33,710 nucleotides of DNA from Gammaproteobacteria bacterium (GTDB lineage: Bacteria > Pseudomonadota > Gammaproteobacteria > JAJFKG01), in NCBI GenBank assembly GCA_021773335.1, contig JAJFKG010000017.1, forward strand, positions 1 to 33,710, given 5' to 3'. Under the pieces are notes generated by a model. It did not search any database. It had not been told where the DNA came from and worked only from the letters and a program-made list of their open reading frames with translations. Each line of letters begins with the position of its first letter. Within the stretch, counting starts at the first letter, position 1. The translations under genes were made by a program, and so were the position numbers. Shown piece after piece: positions 7,385 to 17,196 of the stretch.

Positions 7385-10300
7385 ATGTACGATGTTGGCC
7401 CAGACAGAAAATTAATCTTGCCTTTATCAGGCGATGAGGCCACAGGTCTGCCGGAGAAAGGCGTTAAATCACCTGAATTAGCACACACAGCTACGCCTGA
7501 CTCAAGATATGTCGCCGCCACCCGCAAACAAAAACTTACAGATTCTCAACCGCCCCATAGTGATACCGCGGCCACACCACCACCAACAAGCTCATCATCA
7601 TCATCGTCAGCGGCAGCCTATACAGTTGTAACACTACCTGAAGCTTCCACGGCAACACCGTTAGCTATCGATCCACTAGCTCTGCCCGGTTTTTCAGCGG
7701 GAGCTCTAGCTAGCACAGTGCTTGATAACTCTCAAGAAAGTGGTAAACGCCCACGTGCTACGCTTGATAACACCATTTTCGACTTCAGAACAATTCGTTA
7801 TATCGATGTTAGTCCCGGCGCTACTAGCACTGAAACTGTAACCGTAGGTGCCCATGCAATAAAGGCGCTTAAGGCGTTAAACAGCGCAGTATTTCATAAA
7901 CAGTCCGTTGTTTTAACAGATGAACAGATCGCTGCTTTCGCCAACTTGGCGTGTTCACCAGTCCCAGCAGAGCCCGCAACAGCATCTGCGCAAGCCTCTT
8001 CATCATCTGCCGCGCACGCATCTAGTTCAACAACAGAGACATACAGCGTTGAGGATTTACAAGCTTTAGCACGTGAATGGGCCACAAGCATACGAGAGAA
8101 TCCTAGCAGCTTCGCTGAATTAACGGATGAACTCCTTGATTTCTATCAATACGAAATCATTGGCAAAACAAGAGATGACACAGGCAGTGTACGGCGCAGC
8201 TTGCGTGAGATGTATCAATCAATTATCGATAAGACAGGCGGTCAGCCGAATGAAAAAATAGAAGGGCTCGCGCAATTAATACAAATTCGCCTTCTCTACG
8301 ATACGTTTTTGCGAATTACCCAACTGAATGCTGAAGAAGCAAATCCCACACAAGCACGCGTGTTACTCGCTTTTCTCAGCCAGCAATTTTTAATTAAAAA
8401 CACGGATAAATACGATTGGCCTAAACAGCAAGGCGCCAAAAGTTTTTCATTGCTCCTATGCGATAGGCTTGAAAAACAGTTTTCGCCCTCTCAAGATCCA
8501 ATTATCCGGCTAGCGTGCTCTAAAGATGGCAACTTGCACATTATCTCAGAGCAACCCTATCAGGTGACCACATTCAATAGCCAAGGTTATCCCGTACATT
8601 CTCCAGCATATAGCTTAACTGCGACAACCACAATTAAGCCCGATGGCAGTTTTAGTTACAGCGCTTTTGAGTTTAAAGATGTGGTTTATCCCGGCGTCGA
8701 AAGTATTTTACAAGAAGAAATTGTTAGGATTAACCGTGAACAGTATACCTATAAATTAAATCAAGAAATTGAATGCAAGGGCTCAACAAAAGAAGCCGTT
8801 GAATACCAAATCAGCATTGCAGCGCTCGAAGTATTCAAGCCTTATTACGAGCACGTCTACTCTGATTTCGGTATTACCTCAAAAACAGATACTGACGACG
8901 ATAACCAACAGTTCTTTGTTAATGTCAGCATAAACATCATCAATCATAGAGGTAAGTACTTTGAAAACGAACCAATTTTCAAAGCTGCTTATGATCAATT
9001 ACAAGAATTTTATCTCTTTGATCAGGATTTAATTTCATACAGTAGTTCAGCCAGTGCTTCAAGCAGCTCAGCTGCAGCTAGCAGCTCAGCTGCAGCTAGC
9101 ACACCACCTCCCATGGCAAAATTCTTAGAGGCATACCAACAGCTTCGCCTATCACCATTGCCTACGACTATACTAGCACCTCGACGTGAATTCCTAAGTA
9201 CGCTGTTTGCACAACACTATCCTAATCACGTCAATATTTTTGCGAGTAAGAATGAACGTCTGCACCAAGTGCTACAAGCTAGCGATAAAATGTACGAGCC
9301 AACAGAAAAGCCTAGCGATGATGCTGCGGCTGAATGTGGTCGCGAATCAATTGAATCATCTATCGTCTACTTGGGTAGCGTGCAGTTTGATGGTAAACCT
9401 ATCGAACCGCCAAAGGACGCTGATGGCACCCTTACCTATGCAGATGCACGTAACGCCTTGGTCGATAGTCTAAAGGCAAAAGGCGTCGACACTGAAGAAG
9501 ACGGCAATGCTATTGTTCGCGCATGTTCGTTTGTAATGCAATCGGCCATTACCACAGTATTAACAGGCAAGTGGGACTCCAAAAGAGCTGATCGTTCAAG
9601 AACCCTGACAGTAAACTCACCTAAGCCCGTACGTAACATTAGAACCGAGCAAATCAGCACGGCTGGTGCTAAACCAAATGTATATTTTGAATTTACCGTA
9701 AACAATCAGTCGCTAATTTATGACTACCTAAATCACAACCCAAAAGTTAATAATATCCCAACATTCTTAGTGAATTTAACTGCCACGGCTACATCAAGCT
9801 TTAAGTACAACTACGATACTCAACGTTTTGAGTATCATGGCTTAACCTATACAGGCCCAGACAGTGACCTATTACGTAGATTAAGCGCGAGCAAAACAGC
9901 GCAGAAGCCCCGGACATTTGAAAAATTTATGCGTGAGCAGCCCAGTAGCGGCGAAAACGGAATTCGTTCAACTCATCGTGAGGCGTGGCAACGTACCTAC
10001 CGTAGCGTTCAACAAGCAGAAGCTAAAGCTGCAGCAGCTGAAGAAGCGCGAATGGCTCGTCATACTGCCGGCAGCTCAGGCGTATTTAAGAGAGATGTTC
10101 CTCCTCTTCTAAAACTCAATCTCGGAGGAGCTACACGGCCAACAGATGGTAAAGACACAGATGAGAATGAGCGAAGCAGTGAGGCATCTTCTTCATCAAA
10201 ATCAAGCACTGCAAGACGACGAACACAGAGAGATGCTGAGCAACAACAACATAGTAGCTCCCTCGACGCAAGACCAACAACAGCAGCGTCGTCCACACCT

Positions 10301-10876
10301 TTAAGCATCAACGCCGATGCGGCACCTCAACCAGCATCCAAACAATATAAAAATCGTTGGACGCAATTTGCTGCCGAACACCCTGTCGCAGCACGTGGGT
10401 TCATCTGGTCTGGTGTGACATTAATGCTAGGCTGTTTGGCAGCTACGGTTGCGCTTGTTGTTGTAGGAGCGCCTGTAATTGCAGGTGCTTTATTGCTGGG
10501 CGGGTTACTTGCTGGCGGTATCTCTGCCGGGCTCGCAGAAATCCTGCCTGGCGGTAATAACGCTCAGCAAGAACCAGCAGCAGCGTCAACCACAACAAGT
10601 AGTACTACTTCAAGTTCACATGCCAGCGGTACTTCAACGATCCATAGAGGGCTGTCCGCTACCCCTGTTGAAACACCCCACCACTCTGTTCAAGCTGAAT
10701 CATCAGCCACCAGTTCAAGGCCAGCTAGTACACCAGGTTTCGACCTGTTCACTCACCCCCAAAGAAAATTATCATCTGGAGATGCTGGCTCTATCCAGGT
10801 GGAGATTATTGAAGCTGATGAACAAGATGACCAAGCCATTCAGCCTAGCTATTGCTCTTCTTGGTTTAGTTCCTAA
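7385..10876 (+). CDS. Large Ser/Ala-linker protein with C-terminal membrane hairpin, effector candidate
   Basis: This 1163-residue protein has no recognised enzymatic domain. Low-complexity linkers of Ser, Ala, Thr and Pro (about 60-78, 195-218, 552-575, 915-945, 1060-1075 and 1100-1125) separate more ordered segments: helical blocks at about 220-350, a mixed alpha/beta block at about 375-545, and a further block at about 580-850. A coiled-coil-like Ala/Glu helix lies near 870-893. A long hydrophobic stretch at about 1004-1052, rich in Gly, could form a membrane hairpin. The acidic tail EIIEADEQDD near the end resembles the E-block seen in Dot/Icm substrates. The start is the first ATG after an in-frame TAG at 7376-7378, and its ribosome site is weak. 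A PmrA-like promoter lies upstream. Delivery into a host cell is inferred. Confidence 0.7.
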   Translation: MYDVGPDRKLILPLSGDEATGLPEKGVKSPELAHTATPDSRYVAATRKQKLTDSQPPHSDTAATPPPTSSSSSSSAAAYTVVTLPEASTATPLAIDPLALPGFSAGALASTVLDNSQESGKRPRATLDNTIFDFRTIRYIDVSPGATSTETVTVGAHAIKALKALNSAVFHKQSVVLTDEQIAAFANLACSPVPAEPATASAQASSSSAAHASSSTTETYSVEDLQALAREWATSIRENPSSFAELTDELLDFYQYEIIGKTRDDTGSVRRSLREMYQSIIDKTGGQPNEKIEGLAQLIQIRLLYDTFLRITQLNAEEANPTQARVLLAFLSQQFLIKNTDKYDWPKQQGAKSFSLLLCDRLEKQFSPSQDPIIRLACSKDGNLHIISEQPYQVTTFNSQGYPVHSPAYSLTATTTIKPDGSFSYSAFEFKDVVYPGVESILQEEIVRINREQYTYKLNQEIECKGSTKEAVEYQISIAALEVFKPYYEHVYSDFGITSKTDTDDDNQQFFVNVSINIINHRGKYFENEPIFKAAYDQLQEFYLFDQDLISYSSSASASSSSAAASSSAAASTPPPMAKFLEAYQQLRLSPLPTTILAPRREFLSTLFAQHYPNHVNIFASKNERLHQVLQASDKMYEPTEKPSDDAAAECGRESIESSIVYLGSVQFDGKPIEPPKDADGTLTYADARNALVDSLKAKGVDTEEDGNAIVRACSFVMQSAITTVLTGKWDSKRADRSRTLTVNSPKPVRNIRTEQISTAGAKPNVYFEFTVNNQSLIYDYLNHNPKVNNIPTFLVNLTATATSSFKYNYDTQRFEYHGLTYTGPDSDLLRRLSASKTAQKPRTFEKFMREQPSSGENGIRSTHREAWQRTYRSVQQAEAKAAAAEEARMARHTAGSSGVFKRDVPPLLKLNLGGATRPTDGKDTDENERSSEASSSSKSSTARRRTQRDAEQQQHSSSLDARPTTAASSTPLSINADAAPQPASKQYKNRWTQFAAEHPVAARGFIWSGVTLMLGCLAATVALVVVGAPVIAGALLLGGLLAGGISAGLAEILPGGNNAQQEPAAASTTTSSTTSSSHASGTSTIHRGLSATPVETPHHSVQAESSATSSRPASTPGFDLFTHPQRKLSSGDAGSIQVEIIEADEQDDQAIQPSYCSSWFSS
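9062..9100 (+). repeat. 18-bp tandem repeat in coding sequence
   Basis: The unit AGCAGCTCAGCTGCAGCT occurs at 9062-9079 and 9080-9097 without mismatch, then AGC. It is six codons long (Ser3-Ala3), so copy-number changes stay in frame and only alter linker length. Confidence 0.9.
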
Positions 10877-11045
10877 GCTATATTTACCTAGACACCGCTA
10901 ACCTAAGTCAGCAACAAGCCCGTATTTTCAGCAATCTCAGCATGTCGCATGCACCATGCAATGTTCATTAGTGCTTTTTTTGAACATAAAAAATTCAAAG
11001 ACTCTGCTACGCCAATGCAAATACTACTTTTACAAGCAAAAACAA

Positions 11046-11073
11046 TTGCTTAAATTGATTATCTTGGTATAAT
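11046..11073 (+). promoter_or_regulatory. Promoter of the 262-residue protein
   Basis: TTGCTT (11046-11051) and a consensus TATAAT (11068-11073) are spaced 16 bp apart, about 50 bp before the ATG at 11122. It does not show the PmrA-like half-site pair found at three other effector-like genes. Confidence 0.55.
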
Positions 11074-11121
11074 TTCGTCACTAATCAGCTTAATCTCATT
11101 TCTCTATGGAGCACTCTAGCC

Positions 11122-11910
11122 ATGGCTTTAAAAGATAAAGAAAACTCAGGCAGCGACACACCTTTTAATTATCCAACATCATTCTTTAAAGAAGCAGCCA
11201 GATTTCTTCTGTTTGCTTATAAGCATTCCACTAGCAAGTCGACAGAAACAGGCATAAGCGCAGACAGCCAATTAAGTGATCCTGAAAAATTACGTGAGTT
11301 ATATGACAATAACACCAACGCAATGGTTGAATCATTTAACACAGCCGTGGATGGATTAGCACTACCAGAAAAACTCGCGGTAATGATTCAAAAGGCACAG
11401 AACCTGGCAAATGGTGCTAAACTCTTTTCTAAACTTGACAAAATAACAACGCTTTCACCCACTGCTCAAAATGCCGCAAACTACATTATAATGGCAACAG
11501 AAAAATTACGAGTAGCCCTTAAGTCAACGAAAACAACCAGTGACGATTTAAAAGCTAAAACTCACACAACCATATTAAAGCGTACAATCAACAGTGATGC
11601 ACTCAATGCTTATGCGCAAATTTCACAAAACTTACGCATATTGAGTAGCCAACTCAAAGCACTCGGTCTAGAAGATGAAACTAACCCCACTCCCGACTTG
11701 GCAGCTACTCGAGATAGCTTACTCAAATACCTTGAGACCGTGTTACAACTCTACACAAGTGCAACGTCAGACGTACTCGAACACAAGGATGCTGTGTTTG
11801 AAACCACCATTGTTAGCCAGTTGACGGCTACTGCTGCTGAAGGCAAAGTACCAACAGCTGAAAGCCAAGAGCAACAAGCAACACCTGCACCTGCCACGTT
11901 GGGCTTTTAG
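11122..11910 (+). CDS. Helical protein of unknown function, effector-like composition
   Basis: The product is 262 residues, predominantly helical and polar, without signal peptide or membrane span. Helical segments at about 55-120, 120-150 and 155-235 suggest a bundle. The C-terminal 30 residues (from about 233) are low-complexity Ala/Thr/Glu/Gln/Pro ending in LGF, similar to disordered secretion tails. GGAG lies about ten bases before the ATG, and a consensus TATAAT lies further upstream. It sits between the 1163-residue protein and the ATPase gene. It is not recognised as a known family. Confidence 0.65.
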   Translation: MALKDKENSGSDTPFNYPTSFFKEAARFLLFAYKHSTSKSTETGISADSQLSDPEKLRELYDNNTNAMVESFNTAVDGLALPEKLAVMIQKAQNLANGAKLFSKLDKITTLSPTAQNAANYIIMATEKLRVALKSTKTTSDDLKAKTHTTILKRTINSDALNAYAQISQNLRILSSQLKALGLEDETNPTPDLAATRDSLLKYLETVLQLYTSATSDVLEHKDAVFETTIVSQLTATAAEGKVPTAESQEQQATPAPATLGF

Positions 11911-11942
11911 CACCGATCAATCAGAAAAATGCGCACTTTCAA

Positions 11943-11965
11943 GTGTGAGGGGTATAGCCTCACGC
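11943..11965 (+). terminator. Possible hairpin terminator after 262-residue protein
   Basis: GTGAGG (11945-11950) pairs with CCTCAC (11958-11963) around a seven-base loop, extended by a wobble and one further pair. There is no U-tract, so intrinsic termination is uncertain. Confidence 0.3.
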
Positions 11966-12035
11966 AAAGAAGAGGCTTACGATCCGGCATACTAGGGTTG
12001 TTTTTAGTGATTTTCGCATGAAAAACCGAGATATT

Positions 12036-12113
12036 TCAAAATGCACGCCATAAACATCACAAAACGCCGATATAATAACTAACAAAACGCTTTCGTTATA
12101 TTTTACAAAACGC
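12036..12113 (+). repeat. 23-bp-phased iteron array upstream of ATPase gene
   Basis: ACAAAACGC occurs exactly at 12059-12067, 12082-12090 and 12105-12113, each 23 bp apart. A 7-of-9 match, TCAAAATGC, sits in phase at 12036-12044. The array is about 50 bp before the ATPase start and includes a TATAAT at 12071-12076. It looks like a multi-site operator for a cooperatively binding protein. Confidence 0.75.
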
Positions 12114-12163
12114 TTAATTTCGGCTATCATCTAATAAATTTGTACCATAAATGAGCATTAATA

Positions 12164-13414
12164 ATGCAACAACCCCAATATACTCGTTGGCAATATGCAA
12201 CATTAATACAAGCACTACAAACGCGTAGAGTATTACTGCTAACGGGCCCACGCCAATGCGGCAAAACCACGCTAGCGGAACAACTTGTTACGGATAAGGT
12301 TATCTACCGGACTTTAGATAATCTGACGTTGCTTGAAGCAGCACGCATTGATCCGCATGGTTTTGTCAGTCATGACAACGAGCTCATGATTATTGATGAG
12401 GTACAGCGCGCGCCAGAATTATTACAAGCCATTAAAATGGATGTTGATGCGCACAAACAAGCGGGCCGTTTCTTACTAACAGGTTCAACCAACATTCAAT
12501 CTTTACCTGGTGTCAATGAGTCATTAGCCGGCAGGATAAGGACCATGCGTTTGCGCCCGCTTGCTCAGGGCGAAATTCACCATAAGCAACCTACAATACT
12601 GCAAAATCTGTTTGCTCATGCACTTAAGTTAAATCTAGCAACATCACACCCACATAATAAAAACGACTATTTAAAAATTGCGTTAGCTGGGGGTTATCCT
12701 GAGGCTCTCACCTTTGATTCTCCTAAGGAGACACAGCGTTGGTACCAAGATTATATTGATGCACTAATCTCTCGAGATTTAAAGGACATTATCAATCTTG
12801 AGCGGCACGACGCTATGCGCGAGTTATTATTTATATTAGCAGCATGGTCAAGTAAGTTTATTGACATAAGCGCTATTGCATCAAGCGTTGCCCTAAGCCG
12901 CCCAACCATTAACAGTTATATCAATGCATTAGAAGCTATGTATTTAGTCGAAAGAGTAAAAGCTTGGTCTAAGACTGATTACGACCGCGTTAATAAAAAA
13001 GATAAGTTATTCATGACTGATACAGGGCTCATGGCTGCAATATTAAATTGGAAATTTGATGATATACAATTTGATGGGGATAGAAATGGCAAATTGCTTG
13101 AAACCTTTATTTTCAATCAATTATCTGCATTAATCGATGCCCAAAATGACGATTATCGCTTGTATCACTATCGTGATCGACAAAAGCGCGAAATTGACTT
13201 TATTGTTGAAAATGAGCAAGGTAACTTGCTAGGTATAGAGGTAAGAGCTGGCTCAAGCATTAACAAAACGCATTTTAAACATTTGAGTTGGTTCAAAGAA
13301 AATTTAGCCAAAGATAAATTGTTTACCGGTATAATACTCTATACTGGCAACGATATTGTACCGTTTGGCGAGCGCACCTTCGCTATCCCAATCAATAAAC
13401 TTTGGCATGATTAA
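12164..13414 (+). CDS. AAA+ ATPase with DUF4143-type C-terminal domain
   Basis: The N-terminal P-loop domain has Walker A GPRQCGKTT (28-36), Walker B LMIIDEVQRAP (74-84) and a sensor-like LLTGSTN (104-110). The C-terminal part (about 215-400) has a winged-helix segment (AIASSVALSRPTINSYINAL), KLFMTDTGLMAAIL, and a PD-(D/E)xK-like core: EIDFIVE followed by LLGIEVRAG. This is the architecture of the widespread ATPase/DUF4143 family, often acquired horizontally and of unknown biochemical role. In the usual nuclease motif the last basic residue is Lys; here it is Arg (EVR). Length (416) is typical. No strong ribosome site precedes the ATG. The 23-bp iteron array lies just upstream and probably regulates it. 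Confidence 0.85.
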   Translation: MQQPQYTRWQYATLIQALQTRRVLLLTGPRQCGKTTLAEQLVTDKVIYRTLDNLTLLEAARIDPHGFVSHDNELMIIDEVQRAPELLQAIKMDVDAHKQAGRFLLTGSTNIQSLPGVNESLAGRIRTMRLRPLAQGEIHHKQPTILQNLFAHALKLNLATSHPHNKNDYLKIALAGGYPEALTFDSPKETQRWYQDYIDALISRDLKDIINLERHDAMRELLFILAAWSSKFIDISAIASSVALSRPTINSYINALEAMYLVERVKAWSKTDYDRVNKKDKLFMTDTGLMAAILNWKFDDIQFDGDRNGKLLETFIFNQLSALIDAQNDDYRLYHYRDRQKREIDFIVENEQGNLLGIEVRAGSSINKTHFKHLSWFKENLAKDKLFTGIILYTGNDIVPFGERTFAIPINKLWHD

Positions 13415-13501
13415 ATAATAGTTGAGCTTCACGCCACTATATGGCGCTCAATACCAACCTACCCCCTAATATGCACCAACACTCATGCCGCCTTCCTGGC
13501 A

Positions 13502-16500
13502 TTAACTAAATGCACACTGGCTTGAGTCTGGCGTGTGACTAGCATGCAATTGTATAGTTAATGGTGCTACATGTTTACCTAATAAGTCTCGCAGTTCTTG
13601 GTATGAGACTTCGCTATGAAAAAACTCTTGCGATGTTGCGATGTGAGTCGATAAGTCATGCGTATCGTGGGCGATCCTATTGGCAAACGCACGAATAGCA
13701 TGTAAATGTGTATTCTCCTGTGGCGAAAAATTCACATCGGCTATTTTTGATTTTAATGCACCACAGACACACACACTGTATTTGATCGCGGCAATCGTAT
13801 CTTTAGCTAAAAGTGCAAAGGTATTATTGCTCGACAATTCTTGGCTGAATAAGGCTAATTGGTGCAATTCATTTTGCAGCATGCCCCTATAAGCATTTTC
13901 ATCATCGCAAACTTGATCGCCAAGTCCGCTAGATTTCACTTGGCTTAAGCTCAATTGACTGGGCCGTGTACTGGCCATAGCCAGCAAATTTGGCAAAAAC
14001 ACTGCAAAGCCTGAATCTGCTGGGAAATGCTTCGCTAATAAAGCACACATTTGCATAAAATAGCCATCACTGAGTTCGGTGTGCGCGTGACGTAGCTTAG
14101 CGCGCAAACTAACAAAAAAGCGCGCTGCCGCATGTTTACCTTTGTAACGCAAATAGGCGACCGTCCCTTCAAATAAACGTAATAAATAATACGAGAGCTC
14201 ATACTTGGCCCTCGTACTCAGCTGCACAACGTGGCTCGTATTGCTCGCAGCACTACTGCTATTAACGCTATCAATCGATTTTGATAAACTCGGTATCGTA
14301 TTAAAGATTGTATGTATGCTGTGCATATACTTATGTATAAACTCAAAATGGCGCAGCTCCTTAGTACTCAAGACTGTATCTAGATGGCCCCGTTGTGAAA
14401 CGAGTTGTGGTAGGCTTCTGCTGTCATTGCTCACCATAGCATGCTGTTTGCTACTTGATGAAGCAGCACCATTGTCATTTTGCTTTACCCGAGGACGGCC
14501 AGTGGCTCTTTTACCACGATTTATGCGACGGTGCTTATTTTTCGCCGGAATTTTCAGGCCACGCAAATAACTTGCTTTGCGTAGACCCTCGCACGTATTA
14601 ACAGTAAGCATCTTCAAACGTGACTCAATACCCTCGTCATTCAAGGCCCTCACATATTCATCTAACTGTTGTAAAAACCAATGGCGCGTTATCTTCTGCG
14701 CTGCTTGGCTAAAATAAGCCACAAAAACATCTAACATAGCGGCGTTCATATGCACACACATCAAATAAAGCTCAACAAACTTAAATGCTTCACTATTCAC
14801 CTCAGGTAAAGACAGTGTCTCTGGAATACGCAAACATGTTGCTCTAGTGAATAAGCATTCCAATACCGCAGGATTGGGATTAAACATGGCGATCAACAAC
14901 GGTGACAAACCAGGAAGGTGGGTAGGATCGCCTTTCGATGCCATTGCAAAATCACCTGTAGCGAGAAAAGTTAATAGCGCAGCCGGATCGTCTGCCGCAC
15001 ACGCCAGATGCAGAGCGGTCATCCCTTCATATATCAAGATTGGATTATCCTGTATCGCTTGGCACGCTGAAACATCACCCCAATAGACGGAAAGCCGGCT
15101 CGACAAGCTCATTGCCGCAAAATTCACGCCCGCAACGATAGCCACATCCAATGCATCATACAATAATAAATCGTCTTTACTAAAAGGCACGCTCAACTCA
15201 GCAGGACTCGGTTTAAGCCATGATAGCTTTTCCACATCCTGGTTTATCAATAGTATATTGATCAAGCGTTGACGCATAGCTTGAGTCAACCCTTCACCAT
15301 GCTGCAGGCAATAATGTTTAAAGCTATCTATCGATGCATTAAATGCAGCATATAAATAGGGTGCCTCTTCTTGTGGATAGGCTCGCGCCAAAAAATAGTC
15401 GCACGCATCAGTATCGGTGTTTTGCGTCAAGGCAAGGTGGTGCAAGGGTAACGGTGGACGAATACCTTCGATTTCCACACTATGGCTATCACTATCACTT
15501 AAAGACTCTGTTGACGATGAATTAGATGAAGATGATGATGACGCCAAAGAGGATACTACGGAGGATTCAACCAAACGTTCAGCATCATAGCACTCAATCA
15601 ATAACTCCGCACACGTCTTTTGGCAAAATGCCGCTGCTGCTGTCAAGGTTGATTGGTAACGCGGTTCATTGCTACTAATGTGTTGAAAGGGGGTCTTACT
15701 CCTACTAAGTAGTAGAGAAATAGCCTTTGCGTCATTCTTGATGACTGCCAACATCAACGCACTGATTTCTTGTTCTTTATGCAGACTAGTCATATCAGGA
15801 TCAGCCCCAGCCTCTAGCAACAAGCTTATCGTCTCATATTGCTCACCATAAACTGCTGCCGCAAGTGGATGGATATCGTATTCTGATTCAACACCTGCAT
15901 TAAGATCAACGCCCTGCTCTATAAGATATTTTATAGTCTTATTCTTGCCATGGGTACACGCAAAAACGAGGCCGTCATTCACCGGATCAATTGACTGATT
16001 GCCTTCACACTTAAAGCGATGTTGCAGCAAAAGCTTCACGCCTGTTAAATTGTCTGACGCAACCGCGGCTAATACTGCTGTTGCTTGGCGCATACCATCA
16101 TCAATACCAATGGATGTAAGCGTTTGCGCAGCATCTGCTTTTTGTACTAGCTTTAGCAACAGCGGAAGTTTTCTAACATCTTGCGCCAAATAATGTAAGG
16201 CTGTCATCCAAGTATCGGGATGATTGCGTATATCAGTACAAATCTGAAAAGCTTGAGAAAAATTAAAATCAAGGGAACTGTCATTATTAGCCTCAATCAA
16301 GCTATCCATGAAGAATGTCGCGCTAGACAAATTTAACAAGACAATAATAGGATTTAATTTGGCATTGTGCTGTTTAAGTGTGTATGTCGTTAATAAGTCG
16401 CCACCCGCGGTAATTTTGCTTATGATTCTAGCTTGCAGCTTTTTTTGTTGTGTCGCATTGCGAGTTGAACGATATCTTTCAATTAGCGTGCGTAAATCAT

Positions 16501-16540
16501 CTCGTTCTGTCACCCTGTGTTGACGGCGTTTACGTGGCAT
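13502..16540 (-). CDS. Ankyrin-repeat protein with nuclear-localisation-like basic segment, effector candidate
   Basis: This 1012-residue protein has ankyrin-type repeats at about 111-136, 154-176, 190-215, 225-249 and 260-280 (clearest: HPLAAAVYGEQYETISLLLE then AGADPD) and again at about 506-530 and 544-567 (GMTALHLACAADDP). A poly-Ser linker with acidic residues lies at 329-352. A dense basic stretch at 667-686 (KNKHRR, then RGKRATGRPRVK) looks like a bipartite nuclear localisation signal and contains a GRP core reminiscent of an AT-hook. The C-terminal 250 residues are helical. The N-terminus is also basic (MPRKRRQHR). GGGG lies eight bases before the ATG. A PmrA-like promoter with TACAAT lies upstream. 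Host delivery is inferred from architecture and promoter. Confidence 0.85.
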   Translation of the reverse strand: MPRKRRQHRVTERDDLRTLIERYRSTRNATQQKKLQARIISKITAGGDLLTTYTLKQHNAKLNPIIVLLNLSSATFFMDSLIEANNDSSLDFNFSQAFQICTDIRNHPDTWMTALHYLAQDVRKLPLLLKLVQKADAAQTLTSIGIDDGMRQATAVLAAVASDNLTGVKLLLQHRFKCEGNQSIDPVNDGLVFACTHGKNKTIKYLIEQGVDLNAGVESEYDIHPLAAAVYGEQYETISLLLEAGADPDMTSLHKEQEISALMLAVIKNDAKAISLLLSRSKTPFQHISSNEPRYQSTLTAAAAFCQKTCAELLIECYDAERLVESSVVSSLASSSSSSNSSSTESLSDSDSHSVEIEGIRPPLPLHHLALTQNTDTDACDYFLARAYPQEEAPYLYAAFNASIDSFKHYCLQHGEGLTQAMRQRLINILLINQDVEKLSWLKPSPAELSVPFSKDDLLLYDALDVAIVAGVNFAAMSLSSRLSVYWGDVSACQAIQDNPILIYEGMTALHLACAADDPAALLTFLATGDFAMASKGDPTHLPGLSPLLIAMFNPNPAVLECLFTRATCLRIPETLSLPEVNSEAFKFVELYLMCVHMNAAMLDVFVAYFSQAAQKITRHWFLQQLDEYVRALNDEGIESRLKMLTVNTCEGLRKASYLRGLKIPAKNKHRRINRGKRATGRPRVKQNDNGAASSSSKQHAMVSNDSRSLPQLVSQRGHLDTVLSTKELRHFEFIHKYMHSIHTIFNTIPSLSKSIDSVNSSSAASNTSHVVQLSTRAKYELSYYLLRLFEGTVAYLRYKGKHAAARFFVSLRAKLRHAHTELSDGYFMQMCALLAKHFPADSGFAVFLPNLLAMASTRPSQLSLSQVKSSGLGDQVCDDENAYRGMLQNELHQLALFSQELSSNNTFALLAKDTIAAIKYSVCVCGALKSKIADVNFSPQENTHLHAIRAFANRIAHDTHDLSTHIATSQEFFHSEVSYQELRDLLGKHVAPLTIQLHASHTPDSSQCAFS

Positions 16541-16638
16541 AAAGATTACCCCAATAATTTAATCAGTCGGCAATCCTTTGACATGTCATTTAACGTGGAA
16601 ATTGAGTATGAAAAGTGAGTGTGATAAAGACAGAGACT

Positions 16639-16671
16639 ATTGTACAAATTTTGTATCAAATGTCAATTAAA
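16639..16671 (-). promoter_or_regulatory. PmrA-like box plus -10, upstream of ankyrin gene
   Basis: Read on the minus strand: TTTAAT (16671-16666), five bases, TTTGAT (16660-16655), ten bases, TACAAT (16644-16639). The second half site has one mismatch to YTTAAK. A TTGACA at 16666-16661, 16 bp from the -10, overlaps the box. The spacer also contains the perfect palindrome TACAAA-T-TTTGTA (16643-16655). Confidence 0.55.
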
Positions 16672-16756
16672 ATCTGATAATAAGGGCAGGTCTTATCGAC
16701 AATTACTGACTAAATGCTCAGTGGCTTCAGCCTGCAACTTGTGTGCTTACAAGCTG

Positions 16757-17146
16757 TTAATTCTGCAGGGACTTCTTCGCAAACACATAGTCTTTGACTG
16801 GCTCACCGCCGATAAGGTGCTCTTGGATAATGCGTTCGAGAACGTCTGGCGTGCAGGAGTGATACCACACGCCTTCAGGATAAACCACGGCGGTTGGACC
16901 TTGGCAACAAATACGTAGACAATCGACTTTGGAGCGGGCAATCCCCCCCTGCTCACTGAGCTTTAATGCTTTGAGGCGCTTTTTGAGATAGTGCCACGAT
17001 TCGAGGCTTTGTTCTTTTGTCGAACATTTGGGCGTGGTTTGATCACAGCATAAAAAAATGTGACGCTTGATTTTATTGATGCCGAGTGCGTCAACACACT
17101 GTTGTAAGGGTTTGGGGATGTCTGTATTTTGGGTGTCGTTTGTCAT
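16757..17146 (-). CDS. Thioredoxin-like [2Fe-2S] ferredoxin
   Basis: This 129-residue protein has the cysteine layout of thioredoxin-like [2Fe-2S] ferredoxins: [13 protein letters not shown] (C33, C34, C41) and [11 protein letters not shown] (C76, C80, C81), followed by [12 protein letters not shown] (C98). These small electron carriers are cytosolic; the cluster ligands are most likely four of the first six cysteines. It diverges from miaE with a 50-bp gap. MiaE is a diiron monooxygenase that needs an electron donor, so this ferredoxin is a reasonable candidate partner, but only by position. Confidence 0.85.
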   Translation of the reverse strand: MTNDTQNTDIPKPLQQCVDALGINKIKRHIFLCCDQTTPKCSTKEQSLESWHYLKKRLKALKLSEQGGIARSKVDCLRICCQGPTAVVYPEGVWYHSCTPDVLERIIQEHLIGGEPVKDYVFAKKSLQN

Positions 17147-17196
17147 GTTGGAAATACCTTTTGCCGCTCGCGCTTAATTCGATTATCATAACGCCC

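Noticed and set aside
10479..10901. Plus-strand ORF of 140 codons overlapping the end of the large Ser/Ala-linker gene
   Set aside because: It is out of frame within a low-complexity coding region, with no start signal or domain.
12036..12113. CRISPR-like array
   Set aside because: The repeated box is only nine bases with 14-base intervals, far shorter than CRISPR repeats and spacers, and no cas gene is nearby.
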